A stretch of 64,000 bases of DNA from contig OX463779.1 in NCBI GenBank assembly GCA_949825025.1, positions 45,059,520 through 45,123,519 on the forward strand, written 5' to 3'. This stretch comes from Siphlonurus alternatus. Lineage: Eukaryota; Arthropoda; Insecta; Ephemeroptera; Siphlonuridae. Made by a program: the position numbers and the translations under genes. This document shows positions 40,478-51,552 of this stretch, one piece after another; positions within the stretch are counted from its first letter, which is position 1, and each line of letters starts with the position of its first letter. The notes beneath the pieces were generated by a model, which did no database searches, was not told where the DNA came from, and saw only the letters and a list, made by a program, of their open reading frames with translations.

Positions 40478-42236
40478 TTAACCGTTTTTTTTTTTTTTTT
40501 TTTTTAAACATCTGTTTGGTTTGAATCACTTAATCATAAAAGCATATCAACGATATCAATTTCAAATTAGTTTGGCATCATTCATTCATAAAAAGAAAAA
40601 AGAAAAAAAAATTGTACTTGGTAACTTCAAACTAAATATATTGTTGTTGAAAAATGGCTAAAATACTCAAATATTGTTTACTGTTTTTGTGGTTTAAAAA
40701 GTAAAGAAAATCTACAGCAGTGTATAAAATTAATTGTAAATTAAATATGTAAAAAATATAATATAAAATTTAAGAATTCATGGAATAATTTTTAAAAATT
40801 ACCAAAGATTTGTAATAATATTTATTATTTAGTGCAATACTTTTAATCCAAAGAATTTTGGAATTTTAGTAGTAAAAATATATATTTTTATTTATATTTC
40901 ATGAATTTTTAAATTTAAATATTATTATTATTATTTTTTTTTAAATGAAAAGTTATTGTACTTATATTGTTGCTGCTAAAAAGAAAAAAAATCTTTCTAA
41001 TTGTTGTTACTGCACTCTCCGACTGCTCTGTCGTCAAAGCGCCAACCGTCCATTACGTCCAACGCGTGTGAGAGTCTGCGGTTGACTGATGCCCAATCAC
41101 GTTTGGCACCCCACGCGTCTCTCGTTGGCCTGTGTATGCATGTGTATGTGTGTGACCATTGCTCTCTGTGTGGATGTACATTAATATTTTGCTCTTGCAG
41201 AAAAGTTATAACGAATATCAGCAAGTTTGCAAAATATTTAGACTGCCATGATGGTTCTTTTGGCCTGTTGAAATTGTAAAAAGAAAAAAATTAATAAAAA
41301 GCCCAAAGAACTGTTACTTTTAAGATTATATGACATGAATATTGAAGAAGAAAATAATAAAAATAAATAATTGGGCAGTACTGCTAAGATATTTTTATGC
41401 ATAAACATTCCTTAAATACAAATGGATATTTCTTTCAATTTATTAAACCTTAAAAAAAAAAAAAATAAAAATAGTGTGAACAAATAATATATAGGCCTAT
41501 AGAACTGTATATTAATGTATCTGTTTTACTATGAAAGTTGGCCTAATGTACTTGGCCCGTGCAGGTAATTACAACTTATGATCCTATTTTCCTACTACCT
41601 CTATATCCCTGAGGAATGTGGGTGCATATAATATCCGTTGAGGTGCGTGTTTCATTTTTGTAAATAAGACTTTTATATGTGAATAAAACAAAAAATCATT
41701 ACAAGTTATACACTTCTTCTCTTCATTTATTTTTAAGTACAACATTGTTTTGTTTTTAGTTTTTGAAAGGCATACAGTAGTAGAAAAAATATAGGTATAA
41801 TTAATACATAAATTATTATATTTTACCATAGGACAAGTTTTAGTAAAATTAATTTGACACAATCTTTGTGGAAATGTTGAAGTGACAAAATTGTAATCCA
41901 TGAACAACCTGCACACCAAAATTTCCATAAGAGGACTTTGAATTATGTATGTTATTACAATTTTTTTTGAACCCTCCGACATCTTTAAAATTGGGCTCCA
42001 AAACACTGGTCATAGGCATGTAATATTTGGGGAAAAGCTTTACAGGACTATGACGTCACAGTGTTGTAGTTTACTTTTTTTAAGGGTGTAAGAGAGTTAA
42101 AAAAAATCTAGAACAATTTTTTTTTTAATGATGTCACATATTATACGAGACTGCCACAACGCAAGCTGATTAACGTTCTGGCTGTGTTAAAGCATACCGT
42201 AACATATCTGAGGCTCTCAAGGATTTTCAGACCAGT
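40478..42236. other. Intergenic between kirre and ZNHIT6 (tail to tail)
   Basis: A GC-richer patch at 41010-41160 is followed by a polypyrimidine/AG acceptor-like site at about 41201, but no coding is recognised. AATAAA on the reverse strand near 41726 is a candidate ZNHIT6 poly(A) signal. Confidence 0.4.
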
Positions 42237-42391
42237 TCACTGACTAGCTCTGCACAGCTCCTCGTAGACAGGAATGTCCAACCTGGCTCTCTTGCTCTGA
42301 GGAGATGGTTCTGTCTGGTCTGCTATGCTGGCAGGAGGAGGGCGAGAATCATCTTCACGCTCCCTGGCCTGGTGCTCAGCCTTCTCCTCCT
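42237..42391 (-). CDS. ZNHIT6: ZNHIT6 last coding exon and stop
   Basis: G|AG split codon then EEKAEHQARERED, ending CRASQ and TGA at 42239-42237. Acceptor cttgctttctag. Low-complexity charged/proline C-terminus, so homology is weaker here and support comes from frame and splice signals. Confidence 0.85.
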
Positions 42392-45300
42392 CTAGAAAGC
42401 AAGCAAGAAGAGTTATGGGAAGATTGAGAAGACGGAGATTAGTTACAGATGATCTGAAAAAATTACGAGAGTGTATCGGGAATGATTGAGAGTTTGGAAT
42501 GGGAGTCGCTTGAGAAAAGAAAGAGAACATATAATTTAGGGAATTTATTCAAAGTTACTAGGATGTGGAAGGCTGGGGTGGGTTTGGTGACAGAGTTCAA
42601 AGAGGTAGATATATTGGGAGAAGGGATCATGATTGGAATTGGAGTTCAGGGGTAGTGGGAGTGATATGGAGAAGTATTCTTTCCTAAACCGAACGGTGAG
42701 GGAGTGGAACTTGTTGCCAGCCGAGATAGTGGGGGCTGCGAGTTATTAGAAGTTAAAAAATATTTTGAGTGCATTGCGTGCTGCCGTGGTACATTTGCCG
42801 CAGAATGTTATAATCTAAGCAAGGTGGTCAGAACCTGTTGGTATATAGCCAGGTGATATGACTTACCTGATGTGATGACTGTATAGTCGGCAGAGCGCTC
42901 CTTCAGCACCACCATAAACACAGGAAATTCAACCAGAGTGTGCCCCTCGAGATTCTCCTTGATTGTTAGCTTAGGATCCATGATGAAGTACCTGTAAAAT
43001 AAATTACATTCATCAAGAATTGTACACAATTATGTAAATAGGAGAAAAAGAAACAGGATGTTATGTGGTTTATTGTATCCATTAAGGTGCATGCTTCTAT
43101 AATGATCCGACACATCACAAAGCAATTTTAATATGGTTTTTATTTTATGATTTAAAGTTCCATGACAGAAAAAAATTAACAAGCACAGAATAATAAACAG
43201 AACTACTATGTAGGAGTTGACAGGTAGGCAAATAATGAACTGTCTACATAGAATATAGGAACACATACAATAGAAAAAGATTTCAGTAAATAACTTTTTT
43301 CATGCAAAGGATGTTCATATTGAATTTTATTTCACTTTTCGGACTTTTACCTTTGCCGGTGTTCGATGTAATCCTTCTGTGTGTAGTATGTTGCGATGGT
43401 CACTTAGTGTTAGTGACGTGCACGAACACTAAGTGACCATCGCAACATACTACACACAGAAGGATTACATCGAACACCGGCAAAGGTAAATGTCCGAAAA
43501 GTGAAATAAAATTCAAGAAAAAGATTTGTTGGGAAGGGAGATACTGCAGTAGATACTTTAAGCCGTCATTAACGCAGCAAAAGAGAAACATTTAAAAACA
43601 ATGCAAACAAAATAAAAATAATAGAGCAGTTTGATTTTTTTTCACAAATTAATTATTAGTACCAGAACATGAATATTTCTACGGAGTTGAAATTTTAATG
43701 CTGATTGGCAGTCGAAATTGGAAATAAAATATTTCTAATAAGGGGAAGACAATCTTAATTTTAAATTGAATGCTAAATCTTAGCTGATTATAGGTCTGTT
43801 CGTAAATTTACGAAATCAGAAATACATAATCTATGATCCGTATGTTTCATGTACATCAATAATAATTTATAATTTCTGATTCAGTATTTACAAACAGACC
43901 TAATATAATAATAATGGGGAATTCTCCTACATTTATTATTATTTTTTTTTTCAGATGCTCTATGCCTTGAAATTAAATGTCCCAAAACAAAAAAGTTTCA
44001 ATCTTCAAAATTGGAGACAAGGGAATTTTTTAAAAATCTTCCTTCTTTTGAATTTAGCGCCAAAACGTGATGTAGAAACTGCCTAGCAGGCGAAATTTTC
44101 CTGCAATAAATTTATATTTTCGATTATCACTCTTAAAATAAACTGATATTGGAGACAAAACTAATGACACTAGGGTAGAAAAGCCCGCTGATTTCGATCA
44201 TGTTACTAAAATTTATATCCAATCACTCCTTGACACTCAAATTATGATATCAGGCAGTTGTTGTGTGTTAACTAGGGAGTTTCTACGTCACAATTTTCAG
44301 GTTTGCGCGCGGGTTGCATACTTTGCCCCTATTCTAATAATCCCTTCAGAGTCCCCAAATTTGAGTTTAAAAAGTTGAAACTTGAGTCAAACTTATTGTT
44401 AATATGTACCCTATCATAATATTGTTGTTAAATTAAAATTTGAGTTGTAAGAGAATTCCCCATTGTTTATTGGGTTAAAAATTAGATATTTGGGAGGGAA
44501 CAAAATAACCCAATTGGTGGCTGAAAAAGGCAAATGCCCATACACAAAGTGAACAACCACCAATAATATTTCCAACAACAAAAATCACAACTATCAAGGC
44601 AGCATGTGGAAATAATTGGAGCTTTGTCAGAGCACTTGCCTGTCATTTGCCTTCTTGACATTCTCAGCTCGCAGCAGGATGGTGATTCCGTCAGCACCAG
44701 CCGCCTTGTAGACACCGAGGTCTTGCATGCCCACCAGAAGCTTGTCCAGACACTCTGCCAGAACAAGGACCTCCTGCACCCGCTCCTCCACAACCTGCAA
44801 GAAGGACAGCATTTAGTCAATTGCCTCCAGACCGCACGCCAAGCTTTATTTATTTATTTATTTATTTCATGCTTGCATGGACAGTTAAATAAGATCGGTA
44901 ATGATGGAGTATCAACCTCAACAATTTTTATTGCCGAAATGGATAGTGAATGTAAAGTTATGCTACTCTGATTTTCTTTCAGAATTTTTTGAATTCTGGA
45001 ACTATTTTTAAAAAAAATATTTAAAGTACAGAGAAAGTGAGTCTCTCTTAATAAAAGGATAGAACCTAAAAGGGGCGTGGGTTCAAATTCAACCTCAGTA
45101 AAACTTACTGGCAATACTTTCCAGACTCCAAAAAATCTGAAAAAAATCAGAGTTGCATTACTCTGCCACCTCTATCCATTTTTGCAATAAAAAATTTTGA
45201 GGTCAATTCTCTATTGGATAAGTACACAGGAGGCCAAGCTAAAGGGGACATCTTAGGAATGACACAAGCAAATGAAATACCACAAAATCAAGTCACGACG

Positions 45301-48300
45301 TTGCCAAATACTGCAGCTACTCCTGTGCCAACATAAGCTTAAAAAACTTAAAAAAAAAAATAATAAATAAAAATGAGGAGCGCCTAGCTGTTCCACATTC
45401 ATAAGCTGACTCATAATTTTTAGAAATAATTAAGATAAAGATTATTTTTTTTTCTCTAATTTTAATGCAGAATAATTTTGGCTTCTGTAGGGTATTGTGT
45501 GCATGGACAAACTTTTTTCGACTACAGTAAAATGTTTTCACTAAGGTGCCTAGCTCAGATAAAAAATGTAAATATTTGTGAGATTCATGTTATATTAAAA
45601 TAACTTGGTTTTCCTCTTTATTTTTCCTACATCCAAACAAGTAAACTTACTGATTTCTGGCCACCCTCATTGTGAGGGAAGAGCCATTGTATCCTCCATT
45701 GGATAATTTGTGATTTCCAGTCGAGGTAAGTTGTGTTCTCAGAATGCCGCGAGAAGTTTTTAGGCAGGAACCAAAGACGCATGTGACGTCGATGAGCAGC
45801 TTCACGTAGCTTGAACAGGTGCTGCAAAAAACACATAAGTCAGTCTCTATATAACAATCTAACCAAGCAGCAAATACATACCTTAGGCAAATCTCCCCTG
45901 CTTCTGGAATAGTGTTTCATTGGGTCTCTGGCATATGTGTCCACAGAGTGAGAAATGTCCTCCAACAGTCTGTAATCTAAAGAAGAACATTGTGGTTAGC
46001 CATTTTGTTATCCACAATGTCTCAGTAAAGAGGCCTGTTTGTAAACCTTGCTCCGAGTACTCTTTAGTACCCTGATAGTATGATACTGTGTGCATCTACT
46101 GTACAAGTCATACATTGGTACTGTATATATAATACATATATATATAAACTGCAGTGTGATATTCATTGCGTATGTACCGGTGGAAGACTTAATACTGTAG
46201 TGTCTGTACAAAGCCCTTTAGGGTGACGAATAAAAGACTTTTGGTTACAAAAACACATTCAGTGGCGTGCGGTGGTTTTAGCAGGCAGTAATGCGGGGGC
46301 AAAATTATGGGACTGGACACAGCAAAAGGGGGGTCCGGGGGGCGGAGCCCCCCGGATAGCCCGCCGCAGGTGAAAAATTTTTTAAAAAGGGGGCGTGGCA
46401 GGCGACTTTTTAAGCATAAAAATAACACAAAAATATATTATATTTCGACGTTTTATACAATTCTAAAATCAATCACAAATAATTTTTTAAATCAATTTGT
46501 AAGACGAGTTAAATTTTTTGTCGGTAATGTCTTTTTTTTATATCGATCGTATGACAGTTATATTCATGATCGATCAGCACATAATTAATATATAATATAA
46601 TTATTTTCACTAAAAACAATACGTATAATTTTTGTATTGTGATTCCGACTAAGTACAGCTGCAATACGTGAAAAAAAAATACGCATTTTATTCTCTGCAG
46701 TCAATTAAATTCTAATTGTGATATTGTGATCCGCGACGCGGATTGATCAGGATAGCAGTCGATAAATCAATATTTTATTTTCTAAGATACGTAATTTCTT
46801 TCAAATAATTTGTTGTTTTGAAAGGTTATAAAGTCAATTTAAGAACATGAGTTTAATCGTTTAAAATAATTATAGTGTGGATTTCATAATTGTGAAACTA
46901 TATATTTGTTTTGCTTTAAGGGTAAGGTAACGCCACCAATGTTAAAAAAAATCCCTCTCACAAAAATTCTTAAAAAAAATTAAAATGTTCTCCTCTACAC
47001 CCCCTATCAGTAGCTAAAATATCAGGTATACAAATACGATCTAGTTTTTGAGTTATGAATTTTTAAAGTTGACCAATTTAACATGGGAGTTTCATTTCTC
47101 CATGTTAAAGTAGTCAACTTTAAAAATTTATAACTCAAAAACTAGATCGTATTTGTATACCTGATATTTTAGGTACTGATAGGGGGTATAGAGGAGAACA
47201 TTTTAAATTTTTTTCAGAATTTTTGTGAGAGGGATTTTTTTTAACATTGGTGGCGTTACCTTACCCTTAAAAATAAGAGATAAAGTTTTCGAATCTTATA
47301 TTTTTTTCCCCGGCAGCATATAATTTACGATAATCCACGAGGCAAAAACATCGGCTCCTCGATCGTCGTCGCTCCCCTCCCTCAACTCCCTCCCAGGACT
47401 AAAGCTCGCCCCCACCTCCTAAATCGGTAGAAAGCTCAGCTTTTTCTTTGATGATAAAACTATACGAAAAAACGGGCGTGGGAGGGGAAATGTAGATTCA
47501 TGCATGGGGAAAACAAAGCTGAGTGAGTCCACCGCTTTCATGCAAGAGGGCGTCTTTGCATTGCACCGCGAATTCATTTACGTTTTTGCGGTAAACGCTT
47601 CAATAAATTCAAACGAAGATTTTCACATAGACAAAGATAAATTATTTTTTTTTATTGAAATTTGACGTGATGAAATTGAAAAAGAAAATATTTATATTCT
47701 TTAAAGGAAGCTCAAATTTTCCCTAGATGCGCCGCATCCAACGCATTAATGGACCGCACGCCACTGAACACATTTTTACATATTCCTGGTTTATGTTATT
47801 TTTAGGGTATTATTATGTATGCATAATATTTTATAATCTATTCTGTACACTGTCTTTGTGTTCAATAAATATATATACTGTACATATATATTTATGTATA
47901 TAATTTATTATTATTAGAAAGCTAGATCAACATTGTAAGAAAAACATGTACCAGCAAAATCAATTAATGTGAATAGTGACCCACCGTATTTCAATAAAGA
48001 GGTTAGAAGATTAAAGAGGAAGTTGAGAAGAGACTATATTAAATATCAGAAAGGACTAGTTAGGAAAGGCAGACTGAAAGAGACGGAGATGGAGCTCAAT
48101 AATGCAAAGGATAGGGCGAGAAAAATTTTTATGATCAAGATCTTTGATGAGAAAGATGTAGGTAGCAGCTGGGGAAGAATGTATAAACATATTAAAACCC
48201 TAAGAAAGGCAGGAAATGATATGCCAGTGCTGAAAGATGCATTGGGAACATATGTTACGGAGTCGGAGAAAGCAAATGCGTGTTCAAAACAATATGAGGC

Positions 48301-50342
48301 AGTGTTCCAAGCCAAAGTATTAGATACACACAAGGAGAATGAGCAAAATAACGAGCAGGAGGAAGGTACAGCAAATAGTAGACATATAAGATATTCAGGG
48401 TCAGATATAAAGATGTTAGAAGAGCAATAGTGTCCCTGAAAAAAGGGAAGTCCCCGGGACCGGACGGAATTACAGCATCGTTCCTAAAATTGTGTATTGT
48501 CAAGCATTGTAAGTACCAAATGCTCAATTTTGAGACAGTGATGAAACAAGGTAAAATGCCAGATGGGTGGAGAGAGGCGTGGGTTATTCCAATTTATAAG
48601 GTCGAGGAGCAAAAAGTGAAGTTAAAAATTACAGACCAGTAAGCCTTACATCAGTAGTTTTAAAAGTAATGGAGAAGATAGTAGTTAAGTACATGAGACT
48701 TAAGCTAGAAAGGAAGGGACATTTTTGCAAACAACAGCACGGATTTAGGGGGAATTATTCATGTGATACTCAGCTTCTGGGGCTAGTGCAGGACCTCGAG
48801 GAAGGCATTGATAAAGGAGAGGAAATACACGCAATATTTTTGGATTTCGAGAAAGCATTTGATAAGGTGCCACACAGCATACTAGTGAATAAAGTAAGAG
48901 AAGCGGTAGGTGAAGAAGGCTTGCTAAATTTTATAGAGGATTTTCTAACTGACAGGGTACAGAGAGTCAAGCTAGGGCAAACGTTGTCTGAGGTGTAGTG
49001 AAGGTTACTTCCAGAAGTCCCTCAGGGTAGTGTGCTAGGGCCGCTACTTTTTATTATTTTTATTAATGATATTGTACAGAATTTGGAGTCGGAGATGAGG
49101 CTTTTTGCTGACGACAGCGTAATCTATATGACAATAAGTAATAAGCAGGATGAGCAAATTTTACAAAAGGATCTGGAGACAGTGGGTATATGGATAGGAG
49201 CTAATAAAATGAAGCTTAATGTTGGGAAATGTAGCGTGGTTAAATTCAACAGAAGAAGGGAGCAAAGTCAGGTTAAATATTTTATAGAGGGGGAAGAAAT
49301 CAAATTAGAGGACAAATACAAATATCTGGGAGTAATGCTTCAGTGCAAACTTAACTGGGATGAACATATCAGGTATGTAACGGCAAAGAGCAGAAGGAAT
49401 CTTGAGTTTGTAATGAGGAACCTTAAGGGGGCAGGCAGGACAGTAAGAGAAAAAGCATACAAGTCTCTGATTAGACCAATAATGGAATATGGATGTAATG
49501 CGTGGGACCCGTATAGAGCAAAAGGAAAGAAAGAGATGGAAAAGATACAAAGACGAGCAGCAAGAAGGGTTCTAGAAAAGGGGAACTGGAGCTTTACCTG
49601 TGATAAAAGCAAAATTTATAAGGGAAGAGAGAGTGTGATCAAAATGATAGAGCAACTGGGATGGGAGGATTTAGAGGAAAGGAGGAAGCAAAGTAGACTG
49701 ATAACAATGTATAAAATAACTAGGAACCAAAAGGGCTGGGAGCTAGGAGCTTAGCGATCATACTGAGAAAGGGCGTTATAAGGGTAAGAGGGACCATGAT
49801 TGGAAGTTGGAGTATAGGAGAAGCAAAAATGATGTGGGCAAGTATTCTTTTTTAAGAAGAACGGTGAGGGAGTGGAATTTGTTGGACTCTGGGCTTGTGG
49901 ATGCTCGGAGTGTTGGTGAGTTCAGGGAGGGGCTGAGAGAGTCAGCCGCAAGCAAGCGAGCCACCGTGGTGGAATACCCACAATAGCCGCAAGCAGGGGT
50001 GTATGCATGTAATGTGTGTTCACACTGCTATTTATCTTTATCTTTGTATTTTGCTTACCACTAAGCAGATCCAAATTAGAAAATTTTGATAATGGCTTGT
50101 AAGCTGTTTTATTTCTCATCCCATGACATTCTAAGTCTTCCTTGTGGGCTTTCACACAGAGCAAGGAGCAAGTTCGAACCTCACAGCCTGGGCAGGTGTA
50201 TTTTGCTGGCTGCTCATCGCAAACTTGGCAATCCCCTAATCTATAAGAGAAAAATAGTGTATTTTAGTATCACTTTTTACAGTTTTTAGTCGGTCTCAAA
50301 GGTATGCATATATTTGTTCTATATTTACCTGTTAGAAGACAT
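42237..50342 (-). CDS. ZNHIT6: Box C/D snoRNA assembly protein 1 (ZNHIT6/BCD1), 7 coding exons
   Basis: Reverse-strand exons 50342-50329, 50240-50059, 45976-45882, 45821-45651, 44794-44640, 42991-42867, 42391-42237 total 897 nt, 298 residues. Residues 9-43 form a HIT zinc finger: Cys9, Cys12, Cys21, Cys24, Cys29, Cys33, His37, Cys43. DYRLLEDI follows, as in the BCD1 family, then a basic alpha-helical region (HLFKLREAAHRRHMR), the Trp-rich WRIQWLFPH segment, and a charged C-terminus. Family role: nuclear/nucleolar factor needed for early box C/D snoRNP assembly and snoRNA stability. It is shorter than human ZNHIT6 because it lacks the long N-terminal extension. Intron 5 (44639-42992) uses a GC-AG pair. 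Introns 2, 3, 4 and 6 contain identifiable transposons. Confidence 0.93.
42395..42800 (+). mobile_element. Divergent LINE 3' fragment filling ZNHIT6 intron 6
   Basis: Forward translation gives ARRVMGR near 42400, GWESLEKRKRTYNLGNLFKV-like sequence near 42485, and [18 protein letters not shown] near 42670. These match [31 protein letters not shown] and [18 protein letters not shown] of the LINE at 47940-50047. It occupies most of the 475-bp intron between ZNHIT6 exons 6 and 7. Confidence 0.75.
42867..42991 (-). CDS. ZNHIT6: ZNHIT6 coding exon 6
   Basis: AG|G split codon gives Arg, then YFIMDPKLTIKENLEGHTLV through VITS. Acceptor ttttacag, donor TCAG|GTAAGT. Phase 2 in, 1 out. Confidence 0.92.
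43320..43516. repeat. Near-perfect 197-bp palindrome
   Basis: Arms of about 91 bp (43320-43410 and 43426-43516) pair with essentially one mismatch (ACTTTTA versus ACATTTA) around a loop of roughly 15 bp centred near 43418. In ZNHIT6 intron 5. Its transcript would fold into a long hairpin. Could be a very young MITE; ends are not typed to a superfamily. Confidence 0.85.
43793..43900. mobile_element. TA-flanked MITE, GGTCTGTTCGTAAAT family
   Basis: Inverted ends GGTCTGTTCGTAAATTTACG and complement; TA at 43791-43792 and 43901-43902, consistent with Tc1/mariner-type insertion. A related copy lies at 10274-10394. Eleven bases left of the next element (43914). Confidence 0.75.
43914..44463. mobile_element. 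0.55-kb DNA element with ATGGGGAATTC ends, copy 1
   Basis: Begins ATGGGGAATTCTCCTACATT and ends GAGAATTCCCCAT. About 550 bp of the interior is shared with 62218-62783 in opposite orientation. No transposase. In ZNHIT6 intron 5. Confidence 0.8.
44640..44794 (-). CDS. ZNHIT6: ZNHIT6 coding exon 5, followed by a GC donor
   Basis: VVEERVQEVLVLAECL to VKKANDR. The only donor that keeps frame is CAG|GCAAGT (intron starts 44639), a consensus GC-AG site. Acceptor cttcttgcag. Phase 0 in, 2 out. Confidence 0.92.
44900..45216. mobile_element. Foldback element, ATGGATAGAGG family, copy 2
   Basis: Arms GGAGTATCAACCTCAACAAT and complement; shares AAATGGATAG, AAAGTTATGCTACTCTGATT with the copy at 59515. 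In ZNHIT6 intron 4. Confidence 0.7.
45651..45821 (-). CDS. ZNHIT6: ZNHIT6 coding exon 4
   Basis: 57 codons, phase 0 on both sides. Acceptor ttttttgcag, donor AAATCA|GTAAGT. Basic helix plus WKSQIIQWRIQWLFPH, conserved in BCD1 proteins as I recall them. Confidence 0.93.
45882..45976 (-). CDS. ZNHIT6: ZNHIT6 coding exon 3
   Basis: G|AT split codon gives Asp, then YRLLEDISHSVDTYARD. Acceptor cttctttag, donor CCTAAG|GTATGT. Phase 1 in, 0 out. Confidence 0.92.
46260..47766. mobile_element. hAT-type non-autonomous element, 1.5 kb, with nested MITE
   Basis: Terminal inverted repeats CAGTGGCGTGCGGT and ACCGCACGCCACTG. Exact 8-bp target duplication AACACATT at 46252-46259 and 47767-47774. It contains a GC-rich hairpin (GGTCCGGGGGGCGGAGCCCC, 46331-46350) seen in many hAT derivatives. 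No transposase ORF. A second element (46920-47266) is inserted inside. Lies in ZNHIT6 intron 2. Confidence 0.88.
46920..47266. mobile_element. TTAA-flanked foldback MITE, copy 2 (nested in hAT element)
   Basis: Long inverted arms meeting at about 47095. Ends GGGTAAGGTAACG and CGTTACCTTACCC, flanked by TTAA at 46916-46919 and 47267-47270. The arms are nearly perfect over about 165 bp and share the ATTAAAATGTTCTCC and CTACTGATAGGGG-type blocks with the copies at 37852, 52157 and 61462. Confidence 0.88.
47940..50047 (+). mobile_element. Dead APE-type LINE (CR1/L2/Jockey-like), reverse transcriptase region, 5'-truncated
   Basis: A conceptual Pol is read over several frames: 47969-48430, 48430-48642, 48643-48998, 49002-49754, and a tail to TAG at about 49985. 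RT landmarks: KKGKSPGPDGITASFLK, a partly lost LTS block, HAIFLDFEKAFDKVPH, VPQGSVLGPLLF, and the catalytic FADD in MRLFADDSVIYM, then YKYLGVMLQCKLNWDEHI and a QRRAARRV motif. At least three frameshifts and a TAG/TGA pair near 48997 show it is inactive. The endonuclease domain is missing. The 3' end is a short TTTATC-type microsatellite tail at 50030-50047. It lies antisense in ZNHIT6 intron 2. Clade placement is from motif style only. Confidence 0.9.
50059..50240 (-). CDS. ZNHIT6: ZNHIT6 coding exon 2 (HIT zinc finger)
   Basis: Carries the complete HIT finger CQVC-x8-CPGC-x4-C-x3-C-x3-H-x5-C. Acceptor ttatag precedes 50240; donor AGTG|GTAAGC at 50059/50058, phase 1. The LINE 3' tail begins about 10 bp inside the intron. 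Confidence 0.95.
50329..50342 (-). CDS. ZNHIT6: ZNHIT6 coding exon 1 (14 coding nt)
   Basis: ATG TCT TCT AAC AG then donor GTAAAT. Only four full codons and two bases, joined to A|TTA in the next exon to give Met-Ser-Ser-Asn-Arg-Leu. The start is chosen because it is the only ATG that splices in frame to the zinc finger. The 5' UTR extends leftward on this strand (above 50342), with no recognised end. Confidence 0.8.
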
Positions 50343-51544
50343 TTTCAATGAAAACAATACTTCCACACGTGCTGATGATTGATTGATGTTGAGTTAGTTA
50401 CAGGTGTGTCTCGGATCTCGGACACGAGTTAACAATAAAACTATCCTGGGCCTGCCGAGACGCCTTCTCGGGATGTAAGGTGAAGGTAATGGGATAAAGT
50501 CTTCCTTGCGGAAGGACGATTGTGAAGGTGACAAACGGCTTTCGCCGTAATGGCTACTCTCCAGTCCGTCACCGAGAGGGCGAGTGAAAATGAGAGGATT
50601 ATGGGATTGTACCACTGCCTGGAGAGATGGTTTTTAGATGGAAATAAAGGAAATGATAGATTTAAAAGGTAGGTATTAATTTGAAGAATGAAATGTAAGG
50701 ATTAAAGGAAGACAGGAAAGATTTCAGGAGCGGCACAGAAAAAATGATGTAACAGGTTCCAGCACGCCTTGAGGAATCTTTCTCCACAAATCTCCACCAA
50801 GGATCTTGTATGTATGATCTCCACCAAGGATCATGTATAAAATCCTTGATCTCCACACGTGTTGTGAGCTTTACAACTTACAACAGCTGATAACTGAATG
50901 TTTTGTTCACATGATTGCATGACGTAGAAAGTCAAAAACATAAGTCAAACACAGAACTTTATAGAATTAAAAAACAGGAAAGCTTGAAAATTAAATTCTT
51001 AATTAAAGAAATTAAGAAATCATAAAAAATCATTATTATGGTCTGATGCAATTTTTTTGTAGGAAAAAGGAGGAAAACTGCAAAATCCATTGCAGATAAT
51101 TTTAGCGGGAGATATGATAAATTTTGAAAAGCAAAAAGCATGTTGTAGCATATTATATATGAATTTGTGTTGTGTGTATAATATAAGATTTTTTTTTTAT
51201 GTTTATGTAATATATAATATTATGTACACTGTAAGAGTGTTCAATAAAAATTTTAATTAATATTTAATAATGAACGTGTCAATTCTTATTTCTGATAATC
51301 TTTGTTTTATATATATTGGAATTATTTGTATATTATAAATTGTATGTATGTATTGTTTTACTAATTTCTTTTTGTGTTTTCAGATATTAAATAACTGTAT
51401 AATGTAGTCACAATGTACCAACTGGTATTTAATGTGAATAAATAAATAAATAAAAATAAAATAAATATATATGCATAAAAATTCGAGAGACGAGCTACAA
51501 GTTTGTTTTTTAGTTATTAATTTTTAAAGTAATACAACCATATA
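50343..51544. other. Upstream of ZNHIT6
   Basis: 50400-50630 is a GC-rich block of unknown origin, probably an unlisted repeat; the rest is AT-rich. Confidence 0.35.
50777..50846. repeat. Short tandem repeat of ATCTCCACCAAGGATC
   Basis: ATCTCCACCAAGGATC occurs twice in direct orientation about 34 bp apart, with partial flanking versions; non-coding, upstream of ZNHIT6. Confidence 0.55.
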
Positions 51545-51552
51545 TATTTTAT

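Noticed and set aside
41584..42006. 140-residue reverse ORF downstream of ZNHIT6
   Set aside because: Low-complexity AT-driven composition, no domain; more likely 3' UTR or intergenic.
42240..42530. N-terminal extension of the ZNHIT6 last exon into a 97-residue ORF starting at 42530
   Set aside because: The extra residues translate intron 6/LINE antisense; the acceptor at 42392 fits the phase.
45060..45100. tRNA-like box B (GGGTTCAAATTC)
   Set aside because: No A box at proper spacing and no cloverleaf; it lies in a foldback element.
46307..46588. 93-residue ORF inside the hAT element
   Set aside because: No transposase motif; GC-rich hairpin and AT-rich non-coding sequence.
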